Positions 1 through 7,707 of a DNA stretch of 32,642 bases are shown piece after piece. Positions within the stretch are counted from its first letter, which is position 1; each line of letters begins with the position of its first letter. The translations under genes were made by a program, and so were the position numbers. Source of the DNA: Campylobacterales bacterium (GTDB taxonomy: Bacteria; Campylobacterota; Campylobacteria; Campylobacterales; QNZT01); assembly GCA_027084135.1 (NCBI GenBank), contig JALWLO010000129.1, positions 1-32,642 on the forward strand, given 5' to 3'. The notes under the pieces are model-generated. The model searched no databases. It worked only from the letters and a program-made list of their open reading frames with translations, and was not told the DNA's origin.

Positions 1-3
1 TTG

Positions 4-444
4 ATGAAGGTATATTTAGCAGTACTGGCGATTGTTCTGATTTTGATGCAGCTTATTCGGATCGATATAAAAAATAGTCCAACCGATAGCAGACTTGAGA
101 TCAAAGCTGATGAAAATGTCTCAAAACTTTTGCGCAGAAGCTGTTACGATTGCCACTCAAATAGTACCGATATGCCTTGGTATAGTCATGTAGCTCCTGT
201 TTCATGGTTTGTAAGACACCATATCAAAGAGGGGAGAAAGGCGATTAATTTCTCAAAATATACCCAGATTGACCCAAAGATAAAAGCAAAAAGGCTCAAA
301 CGGGCTATCCAGACCGTACGCAACGGCATGATGCCACTGCCGTCCTATACATGGATGCACAAAGATGCAAAGCTGACAAAAGAGCAAAAAGAGTTACTTG
401 CAAACTTTTTCCAAAAAGAGTTGGACAAGTTGGAGGGGGAGTAG
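4..444 (+). CDS. Haem-binding domain protein (single-haem c-type cytochrome family)
   Basis: Small exported protein of about 146 residues with one c-type haem site, CYDCH at about residues 47-51. The surrounding residues (LRRSCYDCHSN, then PWYS, P.SW and H...G) match the haem-binding domain family PF14376. An N-terminal hydrophobic stretch (about residues 3-18) acts as a signal anchor, so the haem would sit in the periplasm. I chose ATG at 4, because a TTG directly before it (TTGATG) opens the window and the same TTGATG arrangement recurs at several other genes here. The true start could lie upstream of the window. The family is usually annotated as a cytochrome of unknown electron partner; no redox partner is visible nearby. 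It converges with the GAPDH-like gene, with only 7 bp between the two stop codons. Confidence 0.8.
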   Translation: MKVYLAVLAIVLILMQLIRIDIKNSPTDSRLEIKADENVSKLLRRSCYDCHSNSTDMPWYSHVAPVSWFVRHHIKEGRKAINFSKYTQIDPKIKAKRLKRAIQTVRNGMMPLPSYTWMHKDAKLTKEQKELLANFFQKELDKLEGE

Positions 445-451
445 TTTAGTA

Positions 452-1432
452 CTAAACGATATATTTTGCCATCCGTGCTAACTGATAGGCATATCCGTAC
501 TCATTATCTTGCCAGGCAAATATTTGTATCAAGTCTCCCTCTATCACTTTTGTGAGAGCCAAATCTATTGTAGCCCCATAGGGTGAGGCGATGTAGTCGC
601 TGGATACTTTTGGCTTGGTTGTTATATCCAAGATATTGACTTTTTGGGATCCTAGTACCAGTAGTTCCCTCAACTCATCTATATCTACACACTTTTCAAC
701 TCTCATAGTCAAGTCATAAAGAGTGGTTGCCGCAACGGGTACTCTTACACTCTTGGCATAGGTTGCTCCTTTTAAGTTAGGGAAAAAGTGAAGTATCTCA
801 TCGGCGGCGGAGCTTAAAAGGGGTAGTATATTTTGCGTGGCGGATCTTGCCCTTCGTATATCTTTGGAGTAGTGGGGTGAGTCGAGGAGCTTTTGGTAAG
901 CTGAGTAGCTGTGGTACATCACGCTAGATAGCGCCGAGACACCTTTTGCTTTGTTTACGATATCCACTATTGGAGCGATGGCGTTTATGGAGCAGGAGGA
1001 GTTTGAGATGATGGTTTGGTTTTGGTAGTCTATGTGGTTTAGATCCATCACAAATCTCTCTATATCATTTGATGCGGGAGCTGAGATGAGCACCTTTTTG
1101 GCTCCGTTTTTTAAAAATATCTCATTTTGCTCTCTATTTAGAAATATTCCCGTACAGTTGATAAGGAGATCAACTCCCTCAAGAGTTAAATCTTTTGGAT
1201 TGGGGGTGTTGTGGAGCTTGATCGCTTTAGAGTTTAGTACTAAATAGTTCTCTTGCAGTTTTACATCATACTTATACTCACCGTAGATGGAGTCTCTTTG
1301 GAGCAGATCCCTCATCATCTCAAAACTGTATATATCGTTGATCCCGACTATCTCTATCTCATCGGAGTCAAAGAGGATCCTAAACAAAGACCTTCCTATC
1401 CTTCCAAATCCAGTTATGAAAATCTGCTTCAT
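452..1432 (-). CDS. gap: Divergent GAPDH-family dehydrogenase (type I)
   Basis: 326-residue cytoplasmic NAD(P)-dependent aldehyde dehydrogenase of the glyceraldehyde-3-phosphate dehydrogenase family, which makes 1,3-bisphosphoglycerate from glyceraldehyde 3-phosphate. The N-terminal nucleotide fold has GFGRIGR (8-14) and an IND segment (31-33), whose Asp is typical of NAD preference. Catalytic Cys147 lies in SNSSCSIN, where the usual form is SNASCTTN, and His174 lies in HSYSAYQ. The C-terminal signature WQDNEYGYA (307-315) is kept. The altered cysteine loop makes this a diverged family member, so an erythrose-4-phosphate or other phospho-aldehyde dehydrogenase is possible. It is the last gene of the minus-strand operon, overlapping the short-chain dehydrogenase by 4 bp. 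Its TAG stop lies inside a TAGTACTA palindrome. Confidence 0.85.
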   Translation of the reverse strand: MKQIFITGFGRIGRSLFRILFDSDEIEIVGINDIYSFEMMRDLLQRDSIYGEYKYDVKLQENYLVLNSKAIKLHNTPNPKDLTLEGVDLLINCTGIFLNREQNEIFLKNGAKKVLISAPASNDIERFVMDLNHIDYQNQTIISNSSCSINAIAPIVDIVNKAKGVSALSSVMYHSYSAYQKLLDSPHYSKDIRRARSATQNILPLLSSAADEILHFFPNLKGATYAKSVRVPVAATTLYDLTMRVEKCVDIDELRELLVLGSQKVNILDITTKPKVSSDYIASPYGATIDLALTKVIEGDLIQIFAWQDNEYGYAYQLARMAKYIV

Positions 1433-2103
1433 CTATCTCGCTTTAGTGAAAAGATTTGTGGTTCCACGGTTATATCTGTAACGACACTCCCCTCTCTCAT
1501 CTCCAAAATATCAGCCACGATCTGTGCAATATCTTTAGGCTCGATGTAGTTTAGAGGATCATCGGTCGGCTGAAAGCTAAGAGTGTCAAAAAAGGGTGTC
1601 TTTGTGATGTCGGGATTGATATTTACCACCTTTAATCCACTCTTTCTCTGCTCCTTAAATAGCGATAGACCAAAGTGTCTAAGGGCGGATTTTGTAGCAC
1701 CGTAAACCGCACCAAAGGGGGCAGGGGAGATGCCGGAGATGGAGTTAATGTTGATGATACACCCTTTCTGCTCTTTGAGTTTGTCAAGATAAAAGTTGGT
1801 GATCAAAAGCGGTGCGGTTAGATTTACCTCAACCATCTCTCTTATCTTGTTGGCGTTTAACTTCTCATGCTTTCCAAAGTAGCCGACTCCTGCCGAATTT
1901 ACCAAGAGGTCTACTCTTTCAAGCGGTGGCGGTTCAAACGCTTTTGAGAGGTCGATCTCATGGGGGATAAAGTTTTTATCTTCAAATGCTTTAGTACTAA
2001 ATCTAGCTATCCCATGCACTTCATAACCTAGTACTAAGAGCTTATGGGCTATTGCCTCTCCTATACCGCTATTTGCACCTGTGACAACTGCTACTTTTGA
2101 CAT
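1429..2103 (-). CDS. Short-chain dehydrogenase/reductase (SDR)
   Basis: 224-residue classical SDR oxidoreductase, cytoplasmic, substrate unknown. Visible motifs are TGANSGIG (8-15) for the cofactor, NSAG (69-72, usually NNAG), a catalytic Ser in the NINSISG segment (about 121-123), and YGATK (134-138) carrying Tyr134 and Lys138. An arginine just after beta-2 (GIAR, 31-34) hints at NADP(H) preference, which is inference only. It overlaps the upstream nucleosidase-like gene by 13 bp and the downstream GAPDH-like gene by 4 bp, so translation is probably coupled. Two TAGTACTA palindromes (1992, 2029) lie in its first third. SDRs are too diverse to name a reaction. Confidence 0.85.
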   Translation of the reverse strand: MSKVAVVTGANSGIGEAIAHKLLVLGYEVHGIARFSTKAFEDKNFIPHEIDLSKAFEPPPLERVDLLVNSAGVGYFGKHEKLNANKIREMVEVNLTAPLLITNFYLDKLKEQKGCIININSISGISPAPFGAVYGATKSALRHFGLSLFKEQRKSGLKVVNINPDITKTPFFDTLSFQPTDDPLNYIEPKDIAQIVADILEMREGSVVTDITVEPQIFSLKRDR

Positions 2104-2654
2104 ATCATCTCCATGGCTTTAGAGCTAACACTCTCAATAACTTCAACGATCTTATCATGGATACTCTCATCAAACGCCATATTATCCGTAACTGTTTTGA
2201 TGATCTCAATATCTTTGATTTTGAAAAATCTCTTAGCCGATAGGTAAAATCCGCTACTCTCCATATCTACCAAATCGGTTTTTATCTGGGCTTTGTCAGT
2301 CGTTATTTGAGAAATGGTAGTGATCGACAGCCTCCCTTTTTTAGTACTATCTAAGTGATAGACACTATCATTGCAGCGATCAACGATCTTGCCGATAAAA
2401 GCAGTGGTACCGACCTTAGTACTAACCGCTCCGCAGCTTCCAAAGTTTACGATGCTATCTAGCTCTTTGGGAGGATATTTTGTCAAAAGATAGGTTGTTG
2501 CAACGGCAGCGTTTAGAGAGCCTATACCGCTTAGTACTAAACTATATGAGCTATTTTGGTATATCAAAAATGGATCTTTTTCTATAAGCTCTAAATTTAG
2601 AGTATCGATGATAAAGTTGGCTTCAGCTTTTAGTGCAACTACGATATATCTCAT
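2091..2654 (-). CDS. Nucleoside phosphorylase / nucleosidase family protein
   Basis: 187-residue protein resembling the PNP/UDP phosphorylase superfamily that includes MTA/SAH nucleosidase (Mtn/Pfs). Evidence is the N-terminal VVALKAEAN strand, the GSCGAV phosphate or ribose-loop-like segment (about 92-97), and VDMESSGFY (about 148-156), which corresponds to the DMEGAA nucleoside-binding segment. It is shorter than typical Mtn (about 230 residues) and diverged in the middle, so the exact reaction (nucleoside or futalosine-type hydrolysis or phosphorolysis) cannot be assigned. It starts 19 bp after the histidine-kinase stop, shows no clear ribosome-binding site, and overlaps the SDR by 13 bp. 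Three TAGTACTA sites fall in this 564-bp gene. Confidence 0.7.
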   Translation of the reverse strand: MRYIVVALKAEANFIIDTLNLELIEKDPFLIYQNSSYSLVLSGIGSLNAAVATTYLLTKYPPKELDSIVNFGSCGAVSTKVGTTAFIGKIVDRCNDSVYHLDSTKKGRLSITTISQITTDKAQIKTDLVDMESSGFYLSAKRFFKIKDIEIIKTVTDNMAFDESIHDKIVEVIESVSSKAMEMICQK

Positions 2655-2673
2655 AGAGATATTTTATCTACAT

Positions 2674-5600
2674 TTATATATAGTTTTGCAATATCGTATT
2701 GAGATAGGTTTGATCGGCACTGTTGATGAGTACTTCGTCAAACTTGGATCTGATCGCATCATCGATAATAGTGTCAAAACTTCTAAATAGTATCAGTGCC
2801 GTCTTATCTCTTTCCTCTATACTATCGATAAGGACTCTAAGATCTAACCCCTCTATCTCTTTATCCACCATTACCACTCTATATCTATGGTTTCTTAATA
2901 ATTCGAAAAACTCTTCCACATTTTCGGCTGTATCTATTTGGGAGTAACTTTTGCTCAATACCTTCTCAAATATCTTCGTCTCGACTTGGCTCTTTTTAAA
3001 GATCAATATATCTCTAAACGCCTCATACCTCTCGTCGATCACTCTCTCTATATTTGCTTCGACCTCCTCCTCTCTTGTCTCGTCGCTACTTGATCTTTGC
3101 GTCTCGTCGATCGTGATATCGTACTTGAGAAGGATCTCTTTGATCTCGCTCTCTTTTGCCGGTTTACTGATATAGTCATCGAGCCCGTCATTTAAAAATC
3201 TCTCTTTGTCACCCTTTAGCGCATTTGCCGTTACCGCTACAATCGGAGTGTGAGCCAAGCCTTTTGACTTTTCATATTTGATGATCTCCTTCGTTGCCGT
3301 TACCCCATCCATCACAGGCATGGCAATATCCATAAAAATCAGGTCATATTGATGCTCTTTGACCGCTTCTAGCGCCTCTTTTCCGTTATTGACCGTTGTC
3401 GGGTTGAGGGAGAAGTTGGTTATGATCTTTTTCAAAAGTCTTTGATTGATCTCATTATCTTCGGCAATGAGGATATCTTTTTTGATGATTGAACTCTTTT
3501 TCCTCTGGATAGTCGGCTTCTCTTTTTTCAGAGGGGTGATATTGATATGATGATCTTTTGCGATTTGGGTCAATTTTTCGACCAATCGACTGAGATTTAC
3601 AGGTTCACTCATAGGGTAGATGCGCTTTTTCTGATAGGGTGAGAGTCTTGAGTAGTATTTGGTCGGGAAGATGACTATGGAGGGGAGTTTATACTTTTTA
3701 AGAAACTCATACTCCTCTTTCGAGAGAGCCGTAAAGTATGCGATGATCACCTTTGCATCAAACTTTTTCTCCTTTTTTAGCTCACTGAAGCTTACGACTT
3801 TAGCTTTTGCTCCCAAATAGTTAATACATCTGCTTAGAAGTTTACTCTTATAGCTATCTCTACTCTTTACAATGAGTGCGTCAAGGTACTTAAATCTTCC
3901 TCTATGAATCTCTTTAAGAGGGTTTCCTTTTTTGAACTCGAGTGTAAAGAAGAAGTTGCTACCTACACCTTTTTTACTCTTTACCTCGAGTTTTCCACCC
4001 ATTAAAGATACATAGTTGTAGGAGATGGTGAGTCCTAGTCCGGTACCGCCATACTTTCTTGTGATGGTGGAGTCAGCTTGTCTAAATGCGTCAAAGATAT
4101 CGCTCATCTCCTCTTCACTCATGCCGATACCGCTATCGCTCACCTCAAAATAGATCCTCTCTTTTGCATCGCTTTCATTTGAGAGCTTTTTGATAAGTAC
4201 GATGATTTGACCACCCTCTTTGGTAAATTTTACGGCGTTTGAGATTAGATTGAGAAGAACCTCCTTGACCTTTACGACATCACCGATGAGATATCTATCA
4301 AATCCGCAATCCATTAGGAGTGTTAGATTGATATTTTTATCAGCGGCTTTTGGAACATAGACATCTATACTGTTTTCAAACTCTTCAACAGGCGAGAAAG
4401 GCATCTCATCAAGTTCGATTTTATTGCTCTCTATCTTAGATAGATCTAAGATCTTGTTGATGATTTCAAGCAAGTTGTCGGTGCTTTTATCAATGATCTC
4501 AACATACTCTTTAGCCTCTTTATCAAGGTTTCGTTTTTTGAGAAGCTCTGTAAAGCCGACGATACCGTTTATCGGTGTTCTGATCTCGTGAGACATATTT
4601 GCCAAAAAGATACTCTTTGCCGCATTTGCCCTCTCAGCCTTTTTCTTCTCGATAGCGATCTTATCGACACTCTTTTCGATGATAGAGTAGGTTTTATCTA
4701 TCCCCTCGGTAGTTCCAAGGTCAATCGTATCCTCTATCAGTGCATACTCCACGATCTTATCAAGTATCTTCTCAAGACCCTTAGTAGAGTAGAGGTATCT
4801 GTTGAGTTTGCTATATACAAAAAGGGCATAGAGTGAAAATAGGGCAACCAATAGCGCTAATAGCGCTTTGATGAGTGTATAGCTTTTTTCGCTCTCAAGT
4901 GCCTTATGCATCTCAAGCAGAAGAGAGTTTGCGGCTCTGTTTAAGTTTATAATCTTTTTTGTTTCGAGTTTAAACCACTGAACCGGATCGATTTTGACAA
5001 CTCTTGAGCTTAAAAGCTCTTTTTTGATCTCGTTGCTTTTGGTGTTTGCATCGATAAACTCATCTTTATCGATAGCGCTTTTGATAATATTTAGGCTATC
5101 TTTATCGAAAGTTTTAAAGAGGTGCGAGAGCTTTGCATCTTCAAATATTTGAAGTAGTAGAAGATTGTCTCTTTTTACTCTACTACTTAAGATATTGGTT
5201 ACATTGTCTCGTTCATTTGCAACCGCTCTTATTAGATCAAGTATCTTAAGATAGCTATTATATAGTGCATGTAGTTTGAGTGTTGGAAAGTTTTGAGCTC
5301 TCTTCTCTTTGGTTAAAATGGCACTATTGATCTCGTCAAAATAGGCAAAACTCTTTTCATATGGGAGTTGAAATTTATCGATAGAGGCTCTGATTTTGCC
5401 GATTTTCTCTATTTTACTGAGTACTCTATTTGTTATAATGTTTGAGGCACTATTTTGGGTATAATAGGTTTTGGCTGCTTTGATAGCGTTGTCACTTATC
5501 TCTCTTTGAGCCAAGAGCAGTGCTTTACTCTTCTCTTGTCTGCTTAGATTGTATAGCGTGCTCAAACCTCTCTCTCTAGATAGGTTTATAAATAGTGATT

Positions 5601-5748
5601 TTAGTACCTTGCTCTCATCTAGAGAGTGTTGGAAACTTTGGATAACTCTATAGTGGATCAAAGAGCTATAGAGTATATAGAAACTCCCTATTGCCAAGAG
5701 AATAATTGGAATAATCGTCACTACTCTTAGGTTATTTTTTATCTTCAT
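2674..5748 (-). CDS. Hybrid sensor histidine kinase with NIT-like sensor and receiver domains
   Basis: 1024-residue membrane-bound hybrid kinase. A transmembrane helix (about 10-30) precedes a helical periplasmic sensor (about 40-290) that carries RERGLST (58-64) and a second NERDN element (178-182). This resembles the nitrate/nitrite-sensing NIT domain (PF08376). A second helix spans about 291-313. The transmitter has HisKA with His387 in NMSHEIRTP, Asn504 of the N box, DSGIGM (538-543) and GGTGLGL (567-573). A degenerate receiver-like region (about 621-735) follows, then a canonical receiver (758-875) with phospho-acceptor Asp807 and Lys862. The C-terminus (about 910-1024) looks like a further degenerate receiver with Asp962. 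No DNA-binding output domain is encoded beside it. It heads the operon with the nucleosidase-like, SDR and GAPDH-like genes. Confidence 0.9.
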   Translation of the reverse strand: MKIKNNLRVVTIIPIILLAIGSFYILYSSLIHYRVIQSFQHSLDESKVLKSLFINLSRERGLSTLYNLSRQEKSKALLLAQREISDNAIKAAKTYYTQNSASNIITNRVLSKIEKIGKIRASIDKFQLPYEKSFAYFDEINSAILTKEKRAQNFPTLKLHALYNSYLKILDLIRAVANERDNVTNILSSRVKRDNLLLLQIFEDAKLSHLFKTFDKDSLNIIKSAIDKDEFIDANTKSNEIKKELLSSRVVKIDPVQWFKLETKKIINLNRAANSLLLEMHKALESEKSYTLIKALLALLVALFSLYALFVYSKLNRYLYSTKGLEKILDKIVEYALIEDTIDLGTTEGIDKTYSIIEKSVDKIAIEKKKAERANAAKSIFLANMSHEIRTPINGIVGFTELLKKRNLDKEAKEYVEIIDKSTDNLLEIINKILDLSKIESNKIELDEMPFSPVEEFENSIDVYVPKAADKNINLTLLMDCGFDRYLIGDVVKVKEVLLNLISNAVKFTKEGGQIIVLIKKLSNESDAKERIYFEVSDSGIGMSEEEMSDIFDAFRQADSTITRKYGGTGLGLTISYNYVSLMGGKLEVKSKKGVGSNFFFTLEFKKGNPLKEIHRGRFKYLDALIVKSRDSYKSKLLSRCINYLGAKAKVVSFSELKKEKKFDAKVIIAYFTALSKEEYEFLKKYKLPSIVIFPTKYYSRLSPYQKKRIYPMSEPVNLSRLVEKLTQIAKDHHINITPLKKEKPTIQRKKSSIIKKDILIAEDNEINQRLLKKIITNFSLNPTTVNNGKEALEAVKEHQYDLIFMDIAMPVMDGVTATKEIIKYEKSKGLAHTPIVAVTANALKGDKERFLNDGLDDYISKPAKESEIKEILLKYDITIDETQRSSSDETREEEVEANIERVIDERYEAFRDILIFKKSQVETKIFEKVLSKSYSQIDTAENVEEFFELLRNHRYRVVMVDKEIEGLDLRVLIDSIEERDKTALILFRSFDTIIDDAIRSKFDEVLINSADQTYLNTILQNYI

Positions 5749-5866
5749 TTAGCTTATCAACTCCATTCGTTATAAAGTTGCAACTCCTTCATTTGTTGGA
5801 AATAATTTCACTAGTACTAGGTTAATCATCTTTTTTGAAGCAGTGCATAAACTCTTTATGGTGATG

Positions 5867-5875
5867 ATTATAGCA
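5867..5875 (-). promoter_or_regulatory. Extended -10 promoter for the histidine-kinase operon
   Basis: On the minus strand the sequence reads TGCTATAAT, a perfect extended -10 element, about 120 bp before the kinase ATG. It would give a leader of roughly 110 nt. Campylobacterota sigma-70 promoters typically rely on the -10 box with a weak -35, which fits. Seen in sequence; activity is inferred. Confidence 0.5.
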
Positions 5876-5897
5876 TTTAAGCCTAAAAGATTAATAG

Positions 5898-6067
5898 TTA
5901 AACCCAAATTTTGCATTAGAGATTCACAACCTTTTGCAAATATTTGGCTATGAGCTTTTACAAATAATCATCAACTTAACCTCTTGGTTAAGCTCAAATT
6001 TTTTGCAAATACCCAAAATCAAAGCATTTACCAAATCTTTGCCAATTCTAATGCAAATTTGGGTTAA
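5898..6067. repeat. 170-bp imperfect palindrome (MITE-like or large hairpin)
   Basis: The outer arms at 5898-5920 and 6047-6067 are reverse complements apart from two single-base indels; the core is CCCAAATTTGCATTAG. The inner arms also pair imperfectly, for example GCAAATATTTGG near 5936-5947 against CCAAATCTTTGC near 6031-6042. The centre is a clean hairpin, CTTAACC (5975-5981), loop TCTT, GGTTAAG (5986-5992). The symmetry is centred on one point across the whole 170 bp. It could be a decayed miniature inverted-repeat element or a long hairpin RNA. No target-site duplication is clearly visible. Confidence 0.65.
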
Positions 6068-6172
6068 AGATTTTGCAGGAAGAGGTGAAGATATCCCCTT
6101 TAAAGAAAATATTCTTAATAAAATATTTCGAAAAGTAAATATATTGTCTATTATCCTCCGATATATCTTTTA

Positions 6173-7693
6173 TCAAAACAGATCTTTGATCTCCTCTTTT
6201 TTCTCTAAATTCACCCTATCTTCAGTAGAGTTGTTTGATTCTGTTCCGTTTAGCTCATCAAAAATCATATCGAGCGTTTTTGCGAAAGATTTATGTGCTC
6301 TACTTTCATCCTTTTGGGTTTGAATCTTCATCTCGATCTCATCATGAGCATGAAAGAGCGCACCCTCTTTTTCCTCTTCGATCTTGATTTTCTGCTCCTG
6401 CTTATTTAGACTTATCGTTGGAGTAGCCACCTCTTGTGGTACAGTTTCACTTACATTTGGTCTACTATCACCGTTTGAGTCTATCTGTTCTAAGTCTATT
6501 TTGATTTGATTGATGATATCCGCTTTACTTTTCTGCTTTAGCTCCTCTTTTTTTGCAACACTCTCTTGCTCTATGGTACTAAAGATATTGATGTTGCCAC
6601 TTCCGCTTTCTGGACTCTCTTTATCACCATCACTCTTGATAAAGTCGCTATTGAGACTAAAGTCTCGTTTCTCTTCTTCCACTCTCCCCTCTGCCATATT
6701 ACCCTTTTTGAGTGACCACTCGCTCTCTTCTTCACTCTTCTCTTTGATAGATATTTGAGGCTCTACCTTTTTCTTGAGTACCGCTTGAGGCTCCTCATCA
6801 ATCGCTTCACTTTTGCTTTCTTCCTCATCATTGAGATTTATTTTGAGAAAACTTAGATCTATACCGTTACTGTTTGTAGGTGTAGAAGGTTGTTCTTCTG
6901 CTTTTATCCCAAAGTCATCAGCTTGGAGATCACCGCTATGATCTTCATCCAATTTGATGTTGAGATTTTGAGTAGTATCGTTATGTTGCGCTTTACTGCT
7001 CTTATCTATCTCTAGTTTTATAGAAAAATCACCCACACTTTCAGTTCTCAAACGCTCCTCTTGAGTCTCATTTTCAATGCTATTACCAAAGAGAGGAGGC
7101 TTTATCTCTAGGTCATCGGTAGATAGGTTTTGACTATTGAGACTATCGGGTATATCGATCTCTAGTTCATCACTTGGCTCTTGTGTGGCTTTTGGTTCAT
7201 CTTCACTCTTGATAAGGTTTATGGATAGATCAGGAGTAGTCTCTCTTTTCTCTTCATCCTCCTCTTGTGGGGCTACTGACGGATCGATGATCGAATTGAG
7301 TGAAAAGTTGCTTTTGGGTTGTTCTCTTTTGATATTTGGATTGACTTTACTGGCAATTTTGATAAATTGATCGGTGATAAGTCTTACACCGTAAAATTTA
7401 GTTACCCCTTCTAACTCTCTTGTTAAAAAGACCTCTTTGACCGTTATCTTGATCTCGACCTCTTCTCCACTTTTTAACTTGACGATCGCCTCTTTATTGG
7501 GAGCACCGCTATAGAGTATATAGTCAAGCCAAGAGAAGTTTTGAAAGTTATAGATATACCCCTCTTTTTGTACCAAAAGTTCAGAAAAATCGTTGTGTTG
7601 AGCCATAAAGTCCTGAATACTCTCATAGCCTAAAAAGCTCACTGTTTCATTGCTTACACCGATAAAGTTATAGTTTTGATCATAAAGTATCAA
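6173..7693 (-). CDS. PAS-domain protein with long acidic tail of iterated short motifs
   Basis: 506 residues. Residues 1-108 look like a single PAS domain (ILYDQNYNFIGVSNE, then FLGYES and WLDYILYSG, ending FYGVRLITD). The rest is a highly charged, probably disordered tail rich in Glu, Asp, Lys and Ser. In it a short motif of the form [D/N][F/L/I]S[I/L][K/N] recurs about a dozen times, for example near 128, 154, 193, 221, 242, 259, 312, 343 and 425. A final helical segment, KSFAKTLDMIFDEL (468-481), precedes the C-terminus. The start is TTG at 7693, with GGGG six bases upstream, 14 bp after the uvrC stop. There is no signal peptide, so it should be cytoplasmic. I do not recognise the family and assign no function beyond a likely sensory or docking role. 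Confidence 0.75.
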   Translation of the reverse strand: MILYDQNYNFIGVSNETVSFLGYESIQDFMAQHNDFSELLVQKEGYIYNFQNFSWLDYILYSGAPNKEAIVKLKSGEEVEIKITVKEVFLTRELEGVTKFYGVRLITDQFIKIASKVNPNIKREQPKSNFSLNSIIDPSVAPQEEDEEKRETTPDLSINLIKSEDEPKATQEPSDELEIDIPDSLNSQNLSTDDLEIKPPLFGNSIENETQEERLRTESVGDFSIKLEIDKSSKAQHNDTTQNLNIKLDEDHSGDLQADDFGIKAEEQPSTPTNSNGIDLSFLKINLNDEEESKSEAIDEEPQAVLKKKVEPQISIKEKSEEESEWSLKKGNMAEGRVEEEKRDFSLNSDFIKSDGDKESPESGSGNINIFSTIEQESVAKKEELKQKSKADIINQIKIDLEQIDSNGDSRPNVSETVPQEVATPTISLNKQEQKIKIEEEKEGALFHAHDEIEMKIQTQKDESRAHKSFAKTLDMIFDELNGTESNNSTEDRVNLEKKEEIKDLF

Positions 7694-7707
7694 GATCGAC
7701 CCCTTCG

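Larger units (their letters stand above)
5749..6172. other. 424-bp intergenic region between two minus-strand operons
   Basis: No credible gene is present; a plus-strand open frame crossing it has no start signal and runs through a palindrome. The region holds, from left to right, the kinase leader with a short GTTGCAAC palindrome near 5778, a TAGTACTA site (5812-5819), the extended -10 promoter (5867-5875) and the 170-bp imperfect palindrome (5898-6067). A T/A-rich stretch then leads to the end of the PAS-protein gene. Confidence 0.7.

Noticed and set aside
5934-6323. Plus-strand open frame of 129 codons in the 5.7-6.2 kb gap
   Set aside because: It starts at a TTG inside the 170-bp palindrome, has no ribosome-binding site, shows low-complexity composition and runs antisense into the end of the PAS-protein gene.
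6500-7400. Repeated motifs in the PAS protein as a possible DNA repeat or CRISPR-like array
   Set aside because: The repetition is at the amino-acid level with variable spacing; no identical DNA repeats with uniform spacers are present here or elsewhere in the window.
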